This document shows, one piece after another, positions 43,544-52,449 of a stretch of 64,000 nt of DNA. Below the pieces are notes generated by a model. It ran no database searches. It had not been told where the DNA came from and saw nothing but the letters and a program-made list of their open reading frames with translations. Source of the stretch: Brachymonas wangyanguii (GTDB lineage Bacteria; Pseudomonadota; Gammaproteobacteria; Burkholderiales; Burkholderiaceae_C). Each line of letters begins with the position of its first letter. Positions within the stretch are counted from its first letter, which is position 1. The position numbers were made by a program, and so were the translations under genes. The stretch covers positions 992,001 to 1,056,000 of the forward strand of contig NZ_CP173677.1 in the NCBI RefSeq assembly GCF_045055315.1. Reading direction: 5' to 3'.

Positions 43544-44428
43544 ATGAATGTCGCTTTTGAAAAACTGTTGATGCGTGCCGAAGCCGTGCTGGAGCGGCTG
43601 GAACAGGTGCTGCCGCAGCCGCTGCAGCAACCGGACTGGGATGCCTCGATTGCCTTCCGCTATCGCCGCCGCGGGCGCGGCATGATGGGCCAGGTCGGCG
43701 TGCTGGAGCCCGTGCGTCACGTGGCGGTGATGGCGCTGCAGGACCTGCAGGAAATCGATGGCCAGAAGGAACGCCTGGTGCGCAATACCGAGCAGTTTGT
43801 CGCTGGCCGTCCCGCCAACAACGTGCTGCTGACCGGCTCGCGCGGTACCGGCAAGTCCTCGCTGGTGCGCGCCTGCCTGCACGCCTACGCGGATCAGGGC
43901 CTGCGCCTGATCGAGGTGGACAAGACTGATCTGGTGGACCTGCCGGATATCGCCGAATTGGTGGCGCAGCGCCCGGAAAAATTCATCATCTTCTGTGACG
44001 ACCTGAGCTTTGACGAGGGCGAGATCGGCTACAAGGCGCTCAAGTCCATGCTGGACGGCTCGATTGCGGCGGCTACACCGAATGTGCTGATCTATGCCAC
44101 CAGCAACCGGCGCCATCTGCTGCCCGAATACATGAAGGAAAACCTCAGCTACCAGCATACGCCGGATGGCGAGGTGCATCCGGGTGAGGTGGTGGAAGAG
44201 AAGATCTCCCTGTCCGAGCGTTTTGGCATGTGGATCAGTTTCTACCCGTTCAGCCAGGACGAGTATCTGGCGATTGTGCGCCAGTGGCTGCGCAGCCTGG
44301 GTGTGCCGGAATCGGCGATGAGCGCTGCCGAGCCTGAGGCGCTGGTCTGGGCGCTGGAACGCGGTTCGCGCAGTGGCCGTGTGGCCTATCAGTTTGCCAG
44401 GGACTATGCCGGAAGGCAGAGCGCATGA
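43544..44428 (+). CDS. DUF815 P-loop ATPase (AAA family)
   Basis: The 294-residue protein has Walker A GSRGTGKSS near residue 96, Walker B FIIFCDDLSF near residue 149, and the sensor YATSNRRHLLPEYM near residue 185, which are DUF815 hallmarks. The family is widespread in proteobacteria without a settled function. The start at 43544 is the one nearest to the conserved region; the open frame reaches back to the rpsF-operon terminator. Its stop overlaps mutT by four bases, so the two are co-translated. Confidence 0.88.
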   Translation: MNVAFEKLLMRAEAVLERLEQVLPQPLQQPDWDASIAFRYRRRGRGMMGQVGVLEPVRHVAVMALQDLQEIDGQKERLVRNTEQFVAGRPANNVLLTGSRGTGKSSLVRACLHAYADQGLRLIEVDKTDLVDLPDIAELVAQRPEKFIIFCDDLSFDEGEIGYKALKSMLDGSIAAATPNVLIYATSNRRHLLPEYMKENLSYQHTPDGEVHPGEVVEEKISLSERFGMWISFYPFSQDEYLAIVRQWLRSLGVPESAMSAAEPEALVWALERGSRSGRVAYQFARDYAGRQSA

Positions 44429-44898
44429 GCCGCTATACCCAAGCGCAACCGCTGGTCGCCGATGGCGATCGCCCGCGAGATGATGCTGCCACAGGCGAAG
44501 CACGCCAGCTGGTGCAGGTTGCCGTGGGCGTGCTGCTGCAGCCCGATGGCAGCTTTCTGCTGACCAGCCGCCCGCCGGGCAAGGTCTATGCCGGCTACTG
44601 GGAGTTTCCGGGCGGCAAGCTGGAGCAGGGCGAGTCGGTGGAGCAGGCGCTGCGGCGTGAGCTGCAGGAGGAAATCGGTGTACGCATCACGGCGGTGCAG
44701 CCCTGGCGCGATAGCGTGGTCGATTATCCGCATGCCCTGGTACAGCTGCATTTCTGCAAGGTGACGGCCTGGGAAGGCGAGCTGTGCATGCACGAGGGCC
44801 AGCATTACAGCTGGCAGCAGTTGCCGGTGCAGGTCGATCCGGTGCTGCCGGGCACGATTCCGGTGCTGGGCTGGTTGACGCAGGAGCGTGCCGGTTGA
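44425..44898 (+). CDS. mutT: 8-oxo-dGTP diphosphatase MutT (Nudix)
   Basis: MutT removes oxidised dGTP from the nucleotide pool. The 157-residue protein has a full Nudix box beginning at GGKLEQGE and ending REL-QEEIGV, after a VAVGVLLQPDGSFLLTSRP strand, and the FPGGK motif of MutT proteins. The first 30 residues are an extra, poorly conserved tail. It overlaps the DUF815 gene (ATGA). Confidence 0.88.
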   Translation: MSRYTQAQPLVADGDRPRDDAATGEARQLVQVAVGVLLQPDGSFLLTSRPPGKVYAGYWEFPGGKLEQGESVEQALRRELQEEIGVRITAVQPWRDSVVDYPHALVQLHFCKVTAWEGELCMHEGQHYSWQQLPVQVDPVLPGTIPVLGWLTQERAG

Positions 44899-44997
44899 AC
44901 TTGCTACCCCGGACAGACTCCAATCTGCGCGACAATACGCGGCAATGGCGTTGCAGGCCTGTCCCGGCACGCCCCCAGTGAAAGTGAGAGACCTATC

Positions 44998-46134
44998 ATG
45001 ACCGAATCCCCTGTCCGCCAGTTTGATTTTCCGCTGCAGGACGCCGAAGGCGCGACCTGCACCGCCCATGCCTGGGCCAAGGTGCCGCCGCAGTTGAGCC
45101 CGGCCGAACGCGATGCATTGATGCAGAAGAGCGCCGAGCTGCTCAAGGCCCGCAACGCCGTTCTGGTGGCGCACTACTATGTGGATGGCGACTTGCAGGA
45201 TCTGGCGCTGGCCACGGGTGGCTGCGTGTCCGATTCGCTGGAGATGGCGCGTTTTGGCCGTGACCACGAGGCGCAGACGCTGGTGGTGGCTGGCGTGCGT
45301 TTCATGGGGGAATCGGCCAAGATCCTGAGCCCGGAAAAAACCGTGCTGATGCCCGATCTGGATGCCACCTGTTCGCTGGATCTGGGCTGTCCGATCGACG
45401 AATTCAGCGCCTTCTGCGATGCCCATCCGGACCGCAAGGTGGTGGTGTATGCCAACACCAGCGCAGCCGTCAAGGCGCGTGCCGACTGGATGGTTACCAG
45501 CTCCTGTGCACTGGCGATCGTGAATCACCTGAAAGAGCAGGGCGAGAAAATTCTCTGGGCGCCGGATCGCCACCTGGGCAACTACATCCAGCAGCAGACC
45601 GGTGCCGACATGCTGTTATGGCAAGGTGCCTGCATCGTGCATGACGAATTCAAGGGCCTGGAGCTGGATCTGTTGCGCAAGCAGTATCCGGGGGCAAAGA
45701 TCCTGGTCCACCCGGAATCGCCCACCAGCGTGGTGCAACAGGCCGATGTGGTCGGCTCCACCTCGCAACTGCTCAAGGCGGTGATCGATGGTGCCGAAGG
45801 CGAGACCTTTATCGTCGCCACCGACAAGGGCATCATGCACCGCATGCGTCAGCTGGCACCGGGCCGCAAGCTGATCGAGGCGCCCACGGCCGGCAACAGC
45901 GCCACCTGCAAGAGCTGCGCGCATTGCCCGTGGATGGCGATGAACGCGCTGCAGGGCGTGGTCGATTGCCTGCAGAACGGCAGTGGTGAGGTGTTTGTCG
46001 ATCCCGAGATCGGTCGCAAGGCCGAAGGCTGCATCACGCGCATGCTGGATTTCGTCAAGGCGAACCCGGACGCGCTGGTGGTCAAGGATGGCGGTCGCCT
46101 GAGCGGCATGACGCCTGGCATTGGCGCAGCGTAA
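44998..46134 (+). CDS. nadA: Quinolinate synthase NadA
   Basis: NadA condenses iminoaspartate with dihydroxyacetone phosphate into quinolinate, using a 4Fe-4S cluster. The 378-residue protein has the cysteine motifs expected for the cluster: DATCSLDLGCP near residue 121, GACIVHDEF near residue 211 and TCKSCAHCPWM near residue 305. nadC follows after 9 bp behind AAGGAG, while nadB, whose product feeds it, is 3 kb away on the other strand. Confidence 0.97.
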   Translation: MTESPVRQFDFPLQDAEGATCTAHAWAKVPPQLSPAERDALMQKSAELLKARNAVLVAHYYVDGDLQDLALATGGCVSDSLEMARFGRDHEAQTLVVAGVRFMGESAKILSPEKTVLMPDLDATCSLDLGCPIDEFSAFCDAHPDRKVVVYANTSAAVKARADWMVTSSCALAIVNHLKEQGEKILWAPDRHLGNYIQQQTGADMLLWQGACIVHDEFKGLELDLLRKQYPGAKILVHPESPTSVVQQADVVGSTSQLLKAVIDGAEGETFIVATDKGIMHRMRQLAPGRKLIEAPTAGNSATCKSCAHCPWMAMNALQGVVDCLQNGSGEVFVDPEIGRKAEGCITRMLDFVKANPDALVVKDGGRLSGMTPGIGAA

Positions 46135-46143
46135 GGAGAGCCC

Positions 46144-46998
46144 ATGTTCGAATCCAACGAAAGCCTGGAACAGGCGCGCGCGCGCAATATCCGCGATGCG
46201 CTGGTGGAAGATATCGGTGTCTGTGACTGGACCGGCCAGCTGGTACCCAGCCCGCGTCCGGTGCAGGCGCGCGTACTGGTGCGTGAACAGGCGGTGCTCT
46301 GTGGCCGTGACTGGTTCGAGGGCTGCATGCATGGCGTCGATCCGGAATTGCGCATCGACTGGCATTACGCCGAAGGTGAGCTGATGCAGCCGGATACCGA
46401 TGTCTGCCATATCCACGGCGATGCGCGTTCCATCCTGACGGCCGAGCGTGCTTCGCTCAACTTACTGCAACTGCTCAGTGGCACCGCCAGCGTCACGCGT
46501 CGTTATGCCGAAGCGATTGAGGGTGCTTCTGATCGCGCTTGCGCCGTGCTCGATACGCGCAAGACGATTCCCGGACTGCGCCAGGCGCAGAAGTATGCCG
46601 TGCGTGTAGGTGGTGGCCAGAACCAGCGCCTGGCCCTGTGGCATGGCATCCTGATCAAGGAAAACCACATTGCGGCTGCTGGCGGCATTCCACAGGTGCT
46701 GGAGAACGCCCGCGCGCTCAATGCCGGTGTCGAGATCCAGATCGAAGTCGAGCGCATTGACCAGCTGCAGCAGGCACTGGATGCCGGCGCCATCAGTGTG
46801 CTGCTGGACAACTTCACGCTGGATGCCATGCGTGAAGCGGTGGCGCTGACGGCTGGCAGGGCGCTGCTGGAGGCTTCCGGCGGCATCAGTTTTGACACCT
46901 TGCGCAGCATTGCGGCGACTGGTGTGGATCGCATTTCGATTGGCAAGCTGACCAAGGATGTGGTGGCGACGGACTACTCGTTGCGGATCCTGGGCTGA
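46144..46998 (+). CDS. nadC: Quinolinate phosphoribosyltransferase NadC
   Basis: NadC converts quinolinate and PRPP into nicotinate mononucleotide. The 284-residue protein contains ERASLNLLQLLSGTAS near residue 101, DTRKTIPGLR near residue 138 and the phosphate-binding ASGGIS near residue 244. It lies 9 bp after nadA, and the two form the second half of the de novo NAD pathway. A 179-bp gap with a hairpin separates it from sstT. Confidence 0.97.
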   Translation: MFESNESLEQARARNIRDALVEDIGVCDWTGQLVPSPRPVQARVLVREQAVLCGRDWFEGCMHGVDPELRIDWHYAEGELMQPDTDVCHIHGDARSILTAERASLNLLQLLSGTASVTRRYAEAIEGASDRACAVLDTRKTIPGLRQAQKYAVRVGGGQNQRLALWHGILIKENHIAAAGGIPQVLENARALNAGVEIQIEVERIDQLQQALDAGAISVLLDNFTLDAMREAVALTAGRALLEASGGISFDTLRSIAATGVDRISIGKLTKDVVATDYSLRILG

Positions 46999-47098
46999 GG
47001 TCTGCCTTGTGAAGGTGGCGTGATCGCCACACAATGGCCTGTTCCGGCAAGGTTGATGAACAGGTCCCTGATGGCTTCCCCTAAAATTGCGGGCTTTC

Positions 47099-47127
47099 CC
47101 CGGTAGGTCTCATGCGTGTCTACCGGG
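47099..47127. promoter_or_regulatory. Inverted repeat in the sstT leader
   Basis: CCCGGTAG at 47099-47106 and CTACCGGG at 47120-47127 form a perfect 8-bp repeat with a 13-base loop, 50 bp before the sstT start and shortly after a TAAAAT box at 47082-47087. It may be an operator or a leader hairpin. Confidence 0.4.
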
Positions 47128-47177
47128 ATCGAAACAGATGATGGCGCACTTTGGTGACCGTCAGGGGAGCAAGAGAA

Positions 47178-48383
47178 ATGTTCGATTCCATCAAGCACTT
47201 CATCCGCCACGGATCGCTGGTGCTGCAGATTTTCATGGGCCTGGTGGCAGGCATTGTGCTGGCTGTCGTCTGGCCAGACGCGGCGCGTGCCACTATCCTG
47301 TTTGGCACGCTGTTTGTCGGTGCGCTGAAGGCAGTGGCACCGCTGCTGGTGTTCGTGCTGGTGATGGCGTCCATCGCCCGGCACCAGCAGGGCGTGCAGA
47401 CCAATATGCGCACGGTGCTGATCCTGTATGCCATCGGCACTTTTGCCGCGGCGCTGGTGGCGGCAGCCGGCAGTTTCCTGTTCCCGATGGAGCTGACCTT
47501 CAAGCCGGTGGAGGGTGAGCTGTCGCCGCCGGGCGATGTGCTGCAGGTGCTGAAAAACCTGGTCATGAGCATGGTGGACAACCCGGTCAGCGCCCTGATG
47601 AACGCCAACTATATCGGCGTGCTGACCTGGGCCGTGGCGCTGGGCCTGGGCCTGCGCCATGCCAACCCGGCCACGCACCAGCTGCTGGGTGACCTGTCTG
47701 ACGGCGTCTCCTGGGTGGTGCGTCTGGTGATCCGCTTTGCGCCGTTTGGCGTGATGGGCCTGGTCGCCGATGCGATCCTGACTGCTGGCTGGGATGCACT
47801 GCTCAACTATGCGGCCTTGCTTGGCCTGCTGATCGGCTGCATGCTGATCGTGGCGCTGATCGTCAATCCGATCATCGTCGCGGTCATGACGCGCCGCAAC
47901 CCGTATCCGCTGGTGTTCACCTGTCTGCGCGAAAGCGGCGTCACCGCCTTCTTCACGCGCAGCTCGGCGGCCAACATCCCGGTCAACATGGAACTGGCCA
48001 AGCGCCTGGGCCTGAACCGCGATACCTATGCGATCTCGCTGCCGTTGGGTGCCACCATCAACATGGCTGGTGCCGCCGTCACCATCAACGTGCTGACGCT
48101 GGCCGCCGTGCATACGCTGGGCATTTCGGTAGATTTTGGTACCACGCTGCTGCTGTGCGTGGTGGCTTCGATTGCCGCCTGTGGCGTGTCGGGCGTGGCC
48201 GGTGGATCGCTGCTGCTGATTCCCATGGCGGCCAGCCTGTTCGGCATTCCCAACGACATCTCGATGCAGGTGGTTGGTGTCGGCTTCGTGATTGGCGTGC
48301 TGCAGGATGCATTTGAAACCGCACTGAACTCGTCCACCGATGTGCTGTTTACCGCGGCCGCCGACCCGGTGATGCGCGCCTGA
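47178..48383 (+). CDS. sstT: Sodium:serine/threonine symporter SstT (DAACS family)
   Basis: SstT imports serine and threonine with sodium. The 401-residue protein has about eight hydrophobic segments with the re-entrant motif RSSAANIPVNMELAKRLG near residue 265 and the GATINMAGAA transport motif near residue 295 of the dicarboxylate/amino acid:cation symporters. The ATG at 47178 has a GGGGAGC site. It follows nadC and converges with the LysE-type gene, with two bases between stop codons. Confidence 0.93.
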   Translation: MFDSIKHFIRHGSLVLQIFMGLVAGIVLAVVWPDAARATILFGTLFVGALKAVAPLLVFVLVMASIARHQQGVQTNMRTVLILYAIGTFAAALVAAAGSFLFPMELTFKPVEGELSPPGDVLQVLKNLVMSMVDNPVSALMNANYIGVLTWAVALGLGLRHANPATHQLLGDLSDGVSWVVRLVIRFAPFGVMGLVADAILTAGWDALLNYAALLGLLIGCMLIVALIVNPIIVAVMTRRNPYPLVFTCLRESGVTAFFTRSSAANIPVNMELAKRLGLNRDTYAISLPLGATINMAGAAVTINVLTLAAVHTLGISVDFGTTLLLCVVASIAACGVSGVAGGSLLLIPMAASLFGIPNDISMQVVGVGFVIGVLQDAFETALNSSTDVLFTAAADPVMRA

Positions 48384-48385
48384 GG

Positions 48386-49012
48386 TCAGCGCTGGGACAG
48401 CAGCAGCTTGATCGCCATGCCGGCAAACACCAGGCTGGCACCGCGATTGAGCCAGCGCTGCGCCCGGGCCGATTCGCGCAGCCGCTGGCCGGCGCTGCCA
48501 GCCAGCATGGCCAGCGCAGAAAATGTCAGCCAGGCAGCCAGGATGAATAGCAGGCCAAGCCAGACCGTCTGCAGGGCGACGCTGCCATGTTTCGGATCGG
48601 CAAACTGCGGCAAAAAGGCCAGAAAGAATAGCACCACCTTGGGATTGCTCAGGTTCATCAGCACGCCGCGCATCCAGGCCTGTAGCGGCGTCATCGGCGG
48701 TGGCACCGGGCTGTCGGCCGTCATGGCGGGTGCGTTCCAGGCGCCCCAGGCCAGATAGAGCAGGTAGGCCGCACCCAGCAGCTTGAGTACGGTAAAGGCC
48801 GTGCTGGATGCGGCCAGCAGTGCAGCCACGCCAAAGGCGACGGCCAGCGTGTGCACGATCAGGCCGCTGCACAGCCCCAGCACGACCCAGAGCCCGGCGC
48901 GCACGCCGCGCAAGGCCGATAGCGTCATGACAAACACATTGTCCGGCCCGGGCGACAGGGACAGCAGTACCGCAATGCCGAAAAAGGACAGCGCAGTTTC
49001 CAGCGGCAGCAT
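48386..49012 (-). CDS. LysE/RhtB family amino acid exporter
   Basis: The 208-residue protein has six hydrophobic segments and the family signature LSPGPDNVFVMTLSALRG near residue 20, and MNLSNPKVVLFF near residue 124. Such proteins export amino acids or related compounds; the substrate cannot be read from sequence. It starts 4 bp from the nadB stop on the same strand and may share its transcript. Confidence 0.88.
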   Translation of the reverse strand: MLPLETALSFFGIAVLLSLSPGPDNVFVMTLSALRGVRAGLWVVLGLCSGLIVHTLAVAFGVAALLAASSTAFTVLKLLGAAYLLYLAWGAWNAPAMTADSPVPPPMTPLQAWMRGVLMNLSNPKVVLFFLAFLPQFADPKHGSVALQTVWLGLLFILAAWLTFSALAMLAGSAGQRLRESARAQRWLNRGASLVFAGMAIKLLLSQR

Positions 49013-49015
49013 CGC

Positions 49016-50692
49016 TTACTTCACCTTCTTTTTCTTGCCGCTGCGGCGATCCAGATTCTTGAACAGGATGGTCGGGAAACTGGCCGGCAGCAGTTCCGGG
49101 TAGTCGCGGATATAGTGCAGGCCGCGGCTTTCGTGGCGGCTCAGGGCGCTGCGCACGATCAGCTCGGCGCAATCGACCAGGTTGCGCAGTTCCAGCAGGT
49201 CGCGGTTGACGCGGAAATTGGCGTAGTAGTCGTCGATCTCGGCACGCAGCAGCAGGATGCGGTGCTTGGCGCGTTCCAGCCGGCGCGTGGTGCGCACAAT
49301 GCCGACGTAGTTCCACATCACCAGGCGCAACTCGTCCCAGTTGTGGGCAATCACGACCTGTTCGTCGGCATCTTCGACCTGGCTTTCGTCCCAGCCGGGC
49401 AGCAGCGGGTTGTGGTGGAGCTCCTGCTGCATGATGGCCTGTGCGCAGCTCTTGCCCAGCACCACGCATTCCAGCAGCGAGTTGCTGGCCAGGCGGTTGG
49501 CACCGTGCAGGCCGGTGTAGGTGGTTTCGCCCACCGCATACAGATGGTGCAGGTCGGAGCGGCCATCCAGATCGGTGACGACGCCGCCACAGGTGTAGTG
49601 TGCCGCCGGCACCACCGGAATCGGATCTTTCGTGATGTCGATACCGAGTTCCAGGCAGCGCTGGTAAATGGTCGGAAAGTGCGACTTGAGGAAATCGGCA
49701 CCCAGATGGGTGGCATCCAGCCAGACATAGTCCAGGCCGTGCTTCTTGATCTCGAAGTCGATTGCGCGCGCCACCACGTCACGCGGGGCCAGCTCGGCCA
49801 TCGGGTGGTGGTGCGGCATGAAGCGCTCGGCGTGGATATTGCCGTCGGCGTCTTTCAGCGGCAGCTTGAGGATGCCGCCTTCGCCGCGCAGCGCCTCGGT
49901 GATCAGGAAGCTGCGCTCGGCTGGGTGGTAAAGGCAGGTCGGGTGGAACTGGATGAATTCCATGTTGCCGATGCGGCAGCCGGCGCGCCAGGCCATGGCA
50001 ATGCCATCGCCGGTGGAGGTATCGGGATTGGTGGTGTAGCGGTAGACCTTGCCGACGCCGCCCGAGGCCAGCACCACGGCGCGTGCCGGCAGCGTCATCA
50101 CGCAATCCTTGTCGATATCGAGCACATAGATACCGTAGCAGTGCTTGATCGGCGAGTGGCCCTGTTCGCCCAGGTGCTTGTCGGTCACCAGGTCGATCGC
50201 CATCCAGCGCTCGTGCAGCGTGATGTTGGGGTGTTCGCGCACGCGCGCCAACAGCGATTCGTGGATTGCCTTGCCAGTGGCATCGGCGGCGTGGGCGATG
50301 CGGCGCACGGTGTGGCCGCCTTCGCGTGTCAGGTGCAGGCCGAGCGGACCGGACGGATCACCGGTAAAAGGCACGCCTTGCTGCACCAGCCATTCGATCG
50401 CATCGGCGGAGTTTTCGGCGATAAAGCGCGCCGTGTCTTCGTCGACGATGCCGGCGCCAGCTTCCTGGGTATCGTGCACATGGCTTTCGATGCTGTCGTC
50501 GGAGCCGAGCACGCCGACGATGCCGCCCTGGGCGCGCGTGGTGGCTGATTCCTCCACCTTGCGCTTGGCAAGCATGATGACCGGCACCGATTCGGCCAGA
50601 TGCAGGGCCACGGCCAGTCCGGCCAGGCCGGCACCGACGATGACGACGGGGAGTTGTGCCTCCGGGGAGGTCAGGGAGATCGGTTCGGACAT
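49016..50692 (-). CDS. nadB: L-aspartate oxidase NadB
   Basis: NadB oxidises aspartate to iminoaspartate, the first step of NAD synthesis, with fumarate or oxygen as acceptor. The 558-residue flavoprotein has the FAD motif VVIVGAGLAGLAVAL near residue 17, the TTRAQGGI loop near residue 51 and the catalytic-region HPT-type motifs EFIQFHPTCLYHP and THYTCGGV-like HYTCGGVVTD. The C-terminal helical domain is basic at its end (KKKKVK). It is encoded opposite to nadA-nadC. Confidence 0.96.
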   Translation of the reverse strand: MSEPISLTSPEAQLPVVIVGAGLAGLAVALHLAESVPVIMLAKRKVEESATTRAQGGIVGVLGSDDSIESHVHDTQEAGAGIVDEDTARFIAENSADAIEWLVQQGVPFTGDPSGPLGLHLTREGGHTVRRIAHAADATGKAIHESLLARVREHPNITLHERWMAIDLVTDKHLGEQGHSPIKHCYGIYVLDIDKDCVMTLPARAVVLASGGVGKVYRYTTNPDTSTGDGIAMAWRAGCRIGNMEFIQFHPTCLYHPAERSFLITEALRGEGGILKLPLKDADGNIHAERFMPHHHPMAELAPRDVVARAIDFEIKKHGLDYVWLDATHLGADFLKSHFPTIYQRCLELGIDITKDPIPVVPAAHYTCGGVVTDLDGRSDLHHLYAVGETTYTGLHGANRLASNSLLECVVLGKSCAQAIMQQELHHNPLLPGWDESQVEDADEQVVIAHNWDELRLVMWNYVGIVRTTRRLERAKHRILLLRAEIDDYYANFRVNRDLLELRNLVDCAELIVRSALSRHESRGLHYIRDYPELLPASFPTILFKNLDRRSGKKKKVK

Positions 50693-50732
50693 GGTCGGTC
50701 AGGGAGTCAGGGCAGGGGGCGCGGGCCGGGTG

Positions 50733-50972
50733 TCAATGCCGGGGCATGGGCTCGTCGGGCAGCAGGCCGTCCGGCGGGGTGTTGTCCGGCATCTGGTATT
50801 CCTCGTTGGCCCAGGCGCCCAGGTCGATCTTGCGGCAGCGCTCGCTGCAGAACGGGCGCCAGGGGTTGGACGGGGCGTAGACGCTGTCGCCACCGCATTG
50901 CGGGCAGCGCACGATGCGCTCGGAAAAGCCGGGCGTTGCACCGGAGGGGGAATCGGAATCAGGCTTGGACAT
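50733..50972 (-). CDS. yacG: DNA gyrase inhibitor YacG
   Basis: YacG is a small zinc protein that inhibits gyrase by blocking DNA binding. The 79-residue protein has the zinc site CPQCGG and, after the NPWRPFCSERCRKIDLGAWANEEY core, the second pair of cysteines. The ATG at 50972 was preferred over a TTG two codons earlier. It follows zapD by 12 bp on the same strand; yacG-zapD-coaE is the usual order in this group. Confidence 0.93.
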   Translation of the reverse strand: MSKPDSDSPSGATPGFSERIVRCPQCGGDSVYAPSNPWRPFCSERCRKIDLGAWANEEYQMPDNTPPDGLLPDEPMPRH

Positions 50973-50984
50973 GGGCAAACAGGG

Positions 50985-51740
50985 TCAGGCGCACAGGGTC
51001 AGCTCGAAGCTGACGTCGATCGGATGCAGCGCCAGATGGCCGTCAGGATCCTGGCGCATCATGCGCACCGAGACCAGCAGGCGGTTGGCGCTGATTTCCG
51101 GAATCACCTGGTGTACCGGGTCGACCGCGAGCTGCAGCAGCTGGAAGCTGCGTGCCTGTGGCAGGTTGAGCTGGAACTGGCCGTTCTGCGCCGTCATGCG
51201 CTGGGTATGGCCGCCGTTGCGCACCAGACTCAGCAGCAGGCGGATGCTGTCGGATACCGGATGCATGCCGGCCATCCAGTGTTTCAGATCGGTCTTGCGC
51301 CGGGTTTCGGGCAGATGCTGCCAGGCATGGTAGGCCGGCAGGTCGAATTCGCAGGTGCCGCCGGGAATCGCGATGCGGCTGCGCAGTGCCATCAGCCAGT
51401 CGTTGCTGGTGATGCCGTGGCCGATCTTGCCCTGCATCTGTTCCAGCAGGCGGAAGCAGACATCGGCTTCGCGCATCAGGCGATCCAGCGTGCCTTGTGC
51501 GACCGCCGGGTTGTCACGCCAGCTGGAGAGCTGCTGGCGCAGCCGGTCCAGGTCCAGCATGATCTCCTTTTTCAGGTCGGAGCGGCTGGTGATCTCGAGG
51601 ATCTCGAACAGGGTGTAGAGCGCGTAGTGGTGGTCCACCGGCATGTCACGCGCGGACAGTTCGGCGTAGTGGCCAAACAGGTGTTCCAGTCGCAGGTAGG
51701 TGCGGATGCGCTCGTTGAAGGGGTATTCGTACAGGATCAC
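50985..51740 (-). CDS. zapD: Cell division protein ZapD
   Basis: ZapD crosslinks FtsZ filaments and promotes Z-ring assembly. The 251-residue protein begins ILYEYPFNERIRTYLRLEHLF, the highly conserved ZapD start, and continues as helices and a beta-rich end. Translation starts at GTG (51740), whose codon overlaps the coaE stop codon by four bases, so coaE-zapD are translated together. Confidence 0.95.
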   Translation of the reverse strand: MILYEYPFNERIRTYLRLEHLFGHYAELSARDMPVDHHYALYTLFEILEITSRSDLKKEIMLDLDRLRQQLSSWRDNPAVAQGTLDRLMREADVCFRLLEQMQGKIGHGITSNDWLMALRSRIAIPGGTCEFDLPAYHAWQHLPETRRKTDLKHWMAGMHPVSDSIRLLLSLVRNGGHTQRMTAQNGQFQLNLPQARSFQLLQLAVDPVHQVIPEISANRLLVSVRMMRQDPDGHLALHPIDVSFELTLCA

Positions 51741-52372
51741 GCCGGGTTTCCTTTGGCGTCAATGATAAGTCCGAAACGCCGTGCCAGCGCACGCGTCTGC
51801 GCCTGCAGCCCGGCCAGGCTGATGCCGGCACCGTTGCGGATCACGGCATCGGCAATCTGCCGACGTTGCGCGCGTGTCGCCTGCGAGGCGATGATGCCCT
51901 CGATGGCGCTACGCTCCAGCTGGTTGCGCTGCATGACGCGGGCGATCTGCGTCTCGCTATCGCAATCGACCACCACGATCTGCTGCAGGCGCTGGCGCCA
52001 GTGCGCCGATTCGGTCAGCAGCGGGATGTCGTAGACGATGACGCGGATGCCACGGGCGCTGGCGGCTTCCGCCTGCTGGCGGATCTGCTGCAGCACCAGC
52101 GGATGGATGATGGCCTCGAGCTGCTTGCGCGCGTCCGGATCGCGGAAGGCCAGCTCGCGCATGGCGTTGCGGTCGAGTGCGCCTTCGGGCGTGATGAAAC
52201 TGGCGCTAAACTGCGTGCGGATGGCGTCGATGGCGACGCCGCCCGCCGCCGTGGTGGCGCGCGAGATGGCATCGGCGTCAATGACGCAGGCGCCGAGTTG
52301 CTGGAACATCTGGCTGACGGTGCTCTTGCCGCTGCCGATGCCGCCCGTGAGTCCGATATGCCAGGTGTGCAT
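51737..52372 (-). CDS. coaE: Dephospho-CoA kinase CoaE
   Basis: CoaE phosphorylates dephospho-CoA in the last step of coenzyme A synthesis. The 211-residue protein has the P-loop GLTGGIGSGKST at about 8-19, the DADAISR loop and the LLTESAHWRQ lid region. The frame is open far upstream through pilD on the same strand, but ATG 52372 directly precedes the P-loop. It is separated from pilD by 77 bp. Confidence 0.97.
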   Translation of the reverse strand: MHTWHIGLTGGIGSGKSTVSQMFQQLGACVIDADAISRATTAAGGVAIDAIRTQFSASFITPEGALDRNAMRELAFRDPDARKQLEAIIHPLVLQQIRQQAEAASARGIRVIVYDIPLLTESAHWRQRLQQIVVVDCDSETQIARVMQRNQLERSAIEGIIASQATRAQRRQIADAVIRNGAGISLAGLQAQTRALARRFGLIIDAKGNPA

Positions 52373-52449
52373 GGATGCGCTGCGGTGCGGGGAATCGTCT
52401 GGCGCCGCCTGCTGGCAGGCGGCGTCCCGGAGTGCCGCCAGTGGCGGAC

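Noticed and set aside
46974..49469. An 831-codon open frame on the minus strand
   Set aside because: It lies antisense to sstT and across the LysE-type gene and nadB; its product is low-complexity (His, Gln, Ala, Arg rich) and has no domain. It is a high-GC shadow frame.
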